Assembly (NCBI RefSeq): GCF_014288055.1
Contig: NZ_JACOPK010000002.1
Coordinates: 248,001-312,000, forward strand
Direction: 5' to 3'
Length of the DNA: 64,000 nucleotides
Origin: Agathobaculum hominis
GTDB taxonomy: Bacteria > Bacillota > Clostridia > Oscillospirales > Butyricicoccaceae
In this document: positions 59,021 to 64,000 of the stretch, one piece after another
Layout of the letters: every line of letters begins with the position of its first letter
How positions within the stretch are numbered: the stretch's first letter is position 1
Program-made: the position numbers and the translations under genes
Notes under the pieces: generated by a model
What the model was told of the DNA's origin: nothing
Seen by the model: the letters and a program-made list of their open reading frames with translations, nothing else
Databases searched by the model: none

Positions 59021-59154
59021 GTCGGCGCAGCCGACGCTTTCCTGATGATCTGTGTCTTGCCTGCGCGGAGCACGGCCGTCCGAAAGCTCCCGTGCGGAGG
59101 CTTTCCCCCTGTAAAAGCACGAAAACCGAGGCGCATTGCCCCGGTTTTCCTTTT
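59021..59154 (+). repeat. Multi-hairpin intergenic element, family A copy 6 (diverged)
   Basis: GTCGGC/GCCGAC, GTGTCTTG/CGGAGCAC (imperfect), GAAAGCT/AGGCTTTC and AAAACCGAGG/CCCCGGTTTT hairpins. The GAAAGCT/AGGCTTTC pair is a compensated version of GAAAGTT/AAACTTTC. Follows the PEPCK-like gene, convergent with the DUF815 gene. Confidence 0.65.
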
Positions 59155-60360
59155 TTATGCGTTGCCGTACTGCTCGGCGAGCTGCTGGCTGATGAACTGG
59201 CGTGCGGTGCGCGGCGAACGGCCGTTGCGGCGCAGCGCAAAGCGCTCAGCGAGCAGGTGCAGCTCGTCCCGCTCGAGCGCAAGACCGCTCTCGTCGGCGA
59301 GCTGCTCGACGATGTACAGATATTCGTCCTTGTCCGGAACGGAGAAGGTGATCTCGAGACCGAAGCGGTCGGACAGGGAGGTGACGGTTTCGAGCGTGTC
59401 GCGAACGCGGACGTCGTCGCCCTGACGGTCGGCCATGCTTTCGCGGATGAGGTGGCGGCGGTTGGAGGTCGCGTAGATGACAAGGTTGGACGGCTTGCCG
59501 GCGAGACCGCCCTCGATGAACGCCTTGAGGGCCGCGAAATTGTCGTCCTCACGGTCAAAGGTCAGGTCGTCGAGGAATACAATAAAGCGGAACGGCGAGC
59601 GGAGCGTCTGCTCGAACAGTTTGGGGAAGCAGGTGATATGGCGCGGCGACATCTGGATGATCTTGAGGCCGCGGTCGGCATACTCGTTGGCGACCGCCTT
59701 GACGGTCGAGGATTTGCCGGTGCCCTTGTCGCCGTAGAGCAGGATGTTGTTCGCGTCCTTGCCGTCGAGGAAGGCGCGGGTATTCTGGAGCACCTGCTTT
59801 TTCTGGCGTTCGTAGCCCGGCAGGTCATGCAGGCGGATGGTGTCGGGATGGACGATCGGGAGCGCCGAGCCGTCGTCCTGCATGGAGAACGCAGAGGACT
59901 GCGCGAAAAAGCCGTAGCCCTCGCTCCGGTAGTAGCCGGCAAGCTCCGCGCCGGTGGTGAACGGAAGCGCGGCGGACGGCGCGAAATCGGGCAGCGAACG
60001 CAGCGCATCCGCATCAAAATGCAGAGCTGCCGCCTCGCACAGCTGACTGCCGGAGAGAGCGAGCAGGCCGTTCAGCACCTCGATGTCGTGGGTCGCGGCG
60101 GCAAGCAGCGCATCCGCCGGGGCGTCGATCGTGTCGGTCAGCGTGTTGACGTCAAAGTGGACCGCGTTCAGAAAGGAGCGGGGAATATCGCCGCAGGCGA
60201 AGCGTGCCGCGCACAGCGCACCGTAGCGGTCCGCGAAATCGGCCGCAGAGCGGTCAAAGGCGGAAAGCGTCTCGGCGTATGCGTTCACGAGCGGGAGCCT
60301 GAGTACGCCGCGCAGAACGGAAAGCGCGTGCAGACGCAGAGAAAGGTCGGAAAGTTGCAT
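59155..60360 (-). CDS. DUF815-family AAA ATPase
   Basis: 401 aa from ATG 60360 after AGAGGTG; a GTG three codons upstream overlaps the SD. The N-terminal half is helical and variable; the ATPase has Walker A LLYGDKGTGKSSTVKA, Walker B FIVFLDDLTFDRED and arginine-finger region VIYATSNRRHLIRES, the DUF815 pattern. Family function unknown. Single gene, convergent with the PEPCK-like gene. Confidence 0.85.
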   Translation of the reverse strand: MQLSDLSLRLHALSVLRGVLRLPLVNAYAETLSAFDRSAADFADRYGALCAARFACGDIPRSFLNAVHFDVNTLTDTIDAPADALLAAATHDIEVLNGLLALSGSQLCEAAALHFDADALRSLPDFAPSAALPFTTGAELAGYYRSEGYGFFAQSSAFSMQDDGSALPIVHPDTIRLHDLPGYERQKKQVLQNTRAFLDGKDANNILLYGDKGTGKSSTVKAVANEYADRGLKIIQMSPRHITCFPKLFEQTLRSPFRFIVFLDDLTFDREDDNFAALKAFIEGGLAGKPSNLVIYATSNRRHLIRESMADRQGDDVRVRDTLETVTSLSDRFGLEITFSVPDKDEYLYIVEQLADESGLALERDELHLLAERFALRRNGRSPRTARQFISQQLAEQYGNA

Positions 60361-60511
60361 GGGTGACACCTCTTTATATATTTTACGTTGCTTTTAGGAT
60401 AACACACCCGGACACGGTTTTCAACATAAGATGAAAGAGAAAAGTTCACGTGCACGGAAAATCTGAATGCACGGAAACATCCACAGGCTGTGGACAACGG
60501 GAGGCGCTGAT

Positions 60512-60745
60512 ATGAATTTTGCTCTGCTGGTCTGTCGGGGACAGACCGAGGCTTCGGGGATGCAGCATCAGCTCGGGCGGCTCGGCATTCCTGCGGAGGT
60601 AGTGAGGCCGCCGCGTCACACACGCACCGAATCCTGCGGCTGGGCGGTGCGCATCGAGGCACGGCAGACCGGGGAAGCGCTCGCGCGGCTGCGCGTGCTG
60701 GGGATCGTGCCCTGCCGCATAGAATACGAGGGGGAGAAAGGATGA
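60512..60745 (+). CDS. DUF3343 putative sulfur/selenium carrier
   Basis: 77 aa from ATG 60512 after GGGAGG. MNFALLVCRGQTEASGMQHQLGRLGIPAEVVRPPRH and a conserved Cys in ESCGWAVRI. DUF3343 proteins resemble the Cys-containing carriers next to cysteine desulfurases. Overlaps the desulfurase gene by 4 nt, so the two are co-translated. Confidence 0.8.
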   Translation: MNFALLVCRGQTEASGMQHQLGRLGIPAEVVRPPRHTRTESCGWAVRIEARQTGEALARLRVLGIVPCRIEYEGEKG

Positions 60746-61866
60746 ACTATCTGGACAACGCCGCGACGACGCTCGTCAAGCCGCGCGCGGTCGGGGAAGC
60801 GGTGCATCGTGCGCTCACAGGCGCCGCCGGGTACGCGAGGGGCAGCTATGCGGCGGCGCAGCGCGCAGGAGACCTCGTGTACGACTGCCGCGAGCAGGCG
60901 GCGGCACTGTTCGGCCTGTACGACCCGTCGCGCGTCGTATTTACGCAGAATGCCACGCACGCGCTCAACATCGCCATCCATGCACTCGCGAGACCGGGGA
61001 TGAAGGTCGCGGTGAGCGGCTTCGAGCACAACGCGGTCATGCGGCCGCTCGCGCTGCACGGCATCGACCCGGCCGTGCTGCACACGCCGCTCTGGCAGCC
61101 GGAGCGCATGGTGCAGGAGGTCAGAAGGGCGCTCGGGGAAGGGACGGAGCTGTTCATCCTGAACCATGTTTCCAACGTGTTCGGTGCGGTCTGTCCGCTC
61201 GACGAGATCGGGCGGCTGCTGAGCGCGGCCGACGTGCCGCTCATTCTGGACGCCTCGCAGTCGGCAGGCGTTCTCGAGCTCGATGTCTCGCGCTGTCCCT
61301 GCCTCGCGGCGGTGTGCATGCCCGGTCACAAGGCGCTGTACGGCCCGATGGGGACGGGACTGCTGCTCGCGCTCGATGACCGTCTGGCCTCGCGTCCGCT
61401 CATGGCAGGCGGCACGGGCAGCCTGTCGGAAAGCATGAACCAGCCGGATTTTCTGCCGGACGCGCAGGAGAGCGGCACGCCCAACGTCCCCGGCATCGCC
61501 GGGCTTGCCGCCGGTATCCGCTTCGTGCGCTCGGTCGGCGCGGCGAACATCGCCGCACATGAGAGAAAACTCGTGCGCGAGCTTGCCCGGGCGCTCGAGG
61601 CGAACGAAAGGCTCGAGGTATTCAGCCATCCCTCGCAGACCGGCGTGCTCTCGGTCCGCGTCAAGGGCGTTCCTGCGGAGCAGGCTGCCGCGCAGCTGGC
61701 GGACGCAGGCATCGCCGTGCGCGCCGGTCTTCACTGCGCTCCGCTCGCCCACCGCACCGCAGGCACGGAGGAGACCGGCACAGTCCGTCTGTCTTTCTCC
61801 TTTTATTCGACGCCGGGGCAGGCTGAGCAGGCGGCCGAAGCTTTCAAATTGGTAAAAAAATTGTGA
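60742..61866 (+). CDS. Cysteine desulfurase-family PLP enzyme
   Basis: 374 aa, class V aminotransferase fold. MNYLDNAATTLVKP start, SLF motif region FTQNATHALNIAIHAL, PLP Lys in CMPGHKALYGPMGTG, and active-site Cys loop RAGLHCAPLAHR. Provides sulfane sulfur from cysteine. Coupled to the DUF3343 protein, the probable acceptor or carrier. Confidence 0.92.
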   Translation: MNYLDNAATTLVKPRAVGEAVHRALTGAAGYARGSYAAAQRAGDLVYDCREQAAALFGLYDPSRVVFTQNATHALNIAIHALARPGMKVAVSGFEHNAVMRPLALHGIDPAVLHTPLWQPERMVQEVRRALGEGTELFILNHVSNVFGAVCPLDEIGRLLSAADVPLILDASQSAGVLELDVSRCPCLAAVCMPGHKALYGPMGTGLLLALDDRLASRPLMAGGTGSLSESMNQPDFLPDAQESGTPNVPGIAGLAAGIRFVRSVGAANIAAHERKLVRELARALEANERLEVFSHPSQTGVLSVRVKGVPAEQAAAQLADAGIAVRAGLHCAPLAHRTAGTEETGTVRLSFSFYSTPGQAEQAAEAFKLVKKL

Positions 61867-62022
61867 ACGCGCTATACAGAAAGAAGGATTTGTGATACGA
61901 TAATATAAGTATGGCCGAACGGGGATCGAAGAAAGGAAAACCGCAGCGGCCTGCTGTGATTTTTCAAAACACTGCCCCTTCCTATGCGCAGGGGCAGCGG
62001 CATAAAAGGGACAGGAGACTTT

Positions 62023-62931
62023 ATGAGTACATTTCAGACATTGTTTTCCCAGGATATCGGGAGGATGAACTGGAGAACGGTGCTGGACTCGTTTTTCAGC
62101 GCGTTCAACCAGTTCCGCACCATATCCTTTATTGATATTATCGATATACTGATCGTTGCGTATATTATCTACCGCATCATGAAGCTGCTCAAGGACACGA
62201 GCGCAGAGCGCCTGATCAAGGGCATCATCATCCTTGTCGGCATTATGCTGCTGGCGAGCATGCTGCATCTGACCATGATCTCGTGGCTGCTCCAGCAGGC
62301 GCTCAATGTCGGCTTGTTCGCGATCGTGGTCGTGTTTCAGCCTGAGCTGCGCCGTCTGCTCGAGCAGATCGGCAAGGGCAACTTCAGCCGGCTGATCGTG
62401 CCGGCAGACGCACCGGACGAGGTCGAGAGCATGATCACCGCGACCGTTTCCGCCTGCGCGGATATGTCGCGCACCAAGACCGGCGCGCTCATCGTGTTCG
62501 AGCGCCGCGAGCGTCTGGGCGAGATCATCTCGACGGGCACCATGGTCGATGCCGCGCCGTCCGCCGAGCTGATCAAAAACATCTTTTTCAAGAACAGTCC
62601 GCTGCATGACGGTGCGATGATCGTGCGCGCAGGCCGTGTCTGCGCCGCAGGCTGCGTGCTGCCGCTCTCGGGCAACCAGAGCCTGTCGCGCGATCTCGGC
62701 ACGCGCCACCGCGCGGCGGTCGGCATGAGCGAGAGCGCGGACAGCGTGCTCGTGGTCGTCTCCGAGGAGACCGGCTCGATCTCGGTCGCCATCGGCGGCA
62801 TGCTCAAGCGCCATCTGTCCCCCGATATGCTGCGCAAGCTGCTCGAAAATGAGCTGCTCGACAGCGAAAAGCAGGAAAAGAGCCGACTTGCCGCGATTCG
62901 TGATATGTGGAAGGGAGGCGCAGGCAAATGA
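62023..62931 (+). CDS. cdaA: Diadenylate cyclase CdaA
   Basis: Makes c-di-AMP. 302 aa from ATG 62023 after ACAGGAG. Three N-terminal TM helices (IDILIVAYIIYRI, IKGIIILVGIMLLASM, ALNVGLFAIVVVF) then the DAC domain with LHDGAMI and GTRHRAAVG. Overlaps cdaR by 4 nt, the conserved cdaA-cdaR order. Confidence 0.95.
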   Translation: MSTFQTLFSQDIGRMNWRTVLDSFFSAFNQFRTISFIDIIDILIVAYIIYRIMKLLKDTSAERLIKGIIILVGIMLLASMLHLTMISWLLQQALNVGLFAIVVVFQPELRRLLEQIGKGNFSRLIVPADAPDEVESMITATVSACADMSRTKTGALIVFERRERLGEIISTGTMVDAAPSAELIKNIFFKNSPLHDGAMIVRAGRVCAAGCVLPLSGNQSLSRDLGTRHRAAVGMSESADSVLVVVSEETGSISVAIGGMLKRHLSPDMLRKLLENELLDSEKQEKSRLAAIRDMWKGGAGK

Positions 62932-64000
62932 AGAACATTCTGAAGAAGCATGATATTTCGCTGCGCCTGCTCTCGCTGCTGCTGTCGGTCGTTCTGTGGG
63001 CGGTCGTCATGGACATGGACAACCCGGAGCGTCCGCGCACGTTCGACAACATTCCGGTGCGCATCAGCGGCGCGACGGTGCTCCAGCAGCAGACCGGCCT
63101 CTCGCTCATCGAGGGCGCCGACTCGACGGTAAAGATCACGCTGCGCGGCCCGAGCAAGACGCTCGGCGACATCAAGGCGAGCCAGATCGCGGCGTCGGTC
63201 GATGTTTCCGGCCTGACCGAGGCGAACGAGTATGACCTGCCGGTTTCGGTCACGGTCAGCCGCTCCGGACTCGAGGTGGAATACATCTCCCCGTCCAAGG
63301 TGCATGTACGCGTGGACAAGGTGGATACGAAGGACATCCCGGTCGATGTGAACGTCACGGGCACCCCGGCGGACGGCTGCCGCGCCGGCAAGCCATCCTC
63401 GCCGGTCAGCACCATCACGGTGCAGGGCCCGGCGGCCGAGCTTGCGAACGTGGCCAAGGCGGTCGCGGTCATCGATGTGACGGGCGCGGAGTCTACGCTG
63501 ACCAATATCGAATGTCCGGTCACGCTGTATGACAGGGACGGCACGGCCGTCACCTCGCAGCACATTACGAGCAAGACCGAGAAGATCAAGGTCACGGTGC
63601 CGATGTACAACATCGACACGCTGCCGCTGACCGTCACGCTCAAGGACGGTGGCAAGCTGACCGCGCAGCAGGTCAAGTACAGCATCAATCCGGAGAGCGT
63701 CAAGGTCGTGACGAGCGACCAGGCGTCCCTCGGCGACCTCAGGGAGCTCAATCTCGGCGAGATCGATCTGGGCAGCGTGCGCACGGGCGTGCCGATCGAG
63801 CTGTCCATCCGCGACAAGCTGCCGGAGGGCGTTTCGCTCGAAAACGGTCAGCCGGACAAGGCGAAGGTGACGATAACCGTGGACGGCATCGCGACGCGCA
63901 AGGTGCAGGTCTCCAAGTTCGCCCCGAACGATACCTCGGCGGATACCACGCCGTACAGCGTCAAGATCCTCACCAGCTCGGTCGAGATCGAGCTGCGCGG
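62928..64000 (+). CDS. cdaR: CdaR/YbbR-domain regulator of CdaA (3' truncated by window edge)
   Basis: 357 codons visible, open to the end of the window. TM helix near the N-terminus (LLSLLLSVVLWAVVMDMD) and several YbbR repeats (e.g. IPVRISGATVL, IPVDVNVTGTPADGC, LPLTVTL). Extracytoplasmic regulator of CdaA. SD AAGGGAGG inside the end of cdaA. C-terminus outside the window. Confidence 0.92.
   Translation, partial: MKNILKKHDISLRLLSLLLSVVLWAVVMDMDNPERPRTFDNIPVRISGATVLQQQTGLSLIEGADSTVKITLRGPSKTLGDIKASQIAASVDVSGLTEANEYDLPVSVTVSRSGLEVEYISPSKVHVRVDKVDTKDIPVDVNVTGTPADGCRAGKPSSPVSTITVQGPAAELANVAKAVAVIDVTGAESTLTNIECPVTLYDRDGTAVTSQHITSKTEKIKVTVPMYNIDTLPLTVTLKDGGKLTAQQVKYSINPESVKVVTSDQASLGDLRELNLGEIDLGSVRTGVPIELSIRDKLPEGVSLENGQPDKAKVTITVDGIATRKVQVSKFAPNDTSADTTPYSVKILTSSVEIELR

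Overview
The window reads as a chromosomal segment of a high-GC, anaerobic, endospore-forming Firmicute of class Clostridia, most likely in or near the Oscillospirales. The evidence is gene content: pyruvate formate-lyase and its activase, SpoIID, a PdaA-like deacetylase and a BofC-like protein, a large SRP RNA with Alu domain next to dnaX-ebfC-recR, DnaD/DnaI loaders, and CdaA/CdaR. Coding density is high. Start sites were chosen from Shine-Dalgarno spacing, and several genes use TTG or GTG. There is no phage, CRISPR array, transposase or rRNA operon. Genus-level placement is not supported by anything seen here.

Layout. 1-6.6 kb: glycogen phosphorylase 3' end, pflB-pflA, ppa-dus. 6.8-9.7 kb: a Zn/Cd-type P1B ATPase with a remarkable His/Cys tandem-repeat N-terminus, behind an ArsR/SmtB-like operator. 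10.2-14.0 kb: potABCD polyamine importer with overlapping cistrons. 14.2-16.5 kb: an HD hydrolase, a GIY-YIG/Nudix fusion and two small membrane proteins. 16.6-26.2 kb: a long co-directional block (ddl, murI, DUF1934, argS, S41 protease, unknown gene, prmA, membrane protein, transglutaminase-like). 26.3-27.3 kb: three tRNAs and trmO. 27.4-33.5 kb: an OmpR-type two-component pair, convergent htrA, a secreted stalk-domain protein and an unlisted 47-aa membrane peptide. 33.6-44.6 kb: pdaA, a bofC-like gene, a class A PBP, ffs, dnaX-ebfC-recR, prfC, spoIID and a LexA-box-controlled two-gene operon. 45.2-50.1 kb: rpsO, pnp, dnaD, dnaI. 50.1-50.8 kb: three tandem small-RNA genes. 50.9-64 kb: mrp/NifX, an RDD protein, glmU-like, prs, ymdB, a PEPCK-like ATPase, a DUF815 ATPase, DUF3343-cysteine desulfurase, and cdaA-cdaR running off the end.

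Most notable signals. (1) Five promoters share one architecture: two or three TTCAAA/TTCACA-type hexamers at exact 11-bp spacing, then exactly 20 bp, then a -10 box. They belong to htrA, the two-component operon itself (a TTAACA/TTAATG variant) and the three tandem sRNAs. This suggests an envelope-stress circuit resembling, by analogy, Listeria LisRK-htrA-LhrC. (2) The three sRNAs have UCCCC-type loops and pyrimidine-rich linkers. (3) Two families of multi-hairpin intergenic elements (A, eight copies; B, four copies) show compensatory stem changes between copies and are fused head-to-head at two loci. Further points are a GlmU with a degenerate uridylyltransferase half, a SOS-box-controlled sigma-region-4 protein, and a structured pnp leader.
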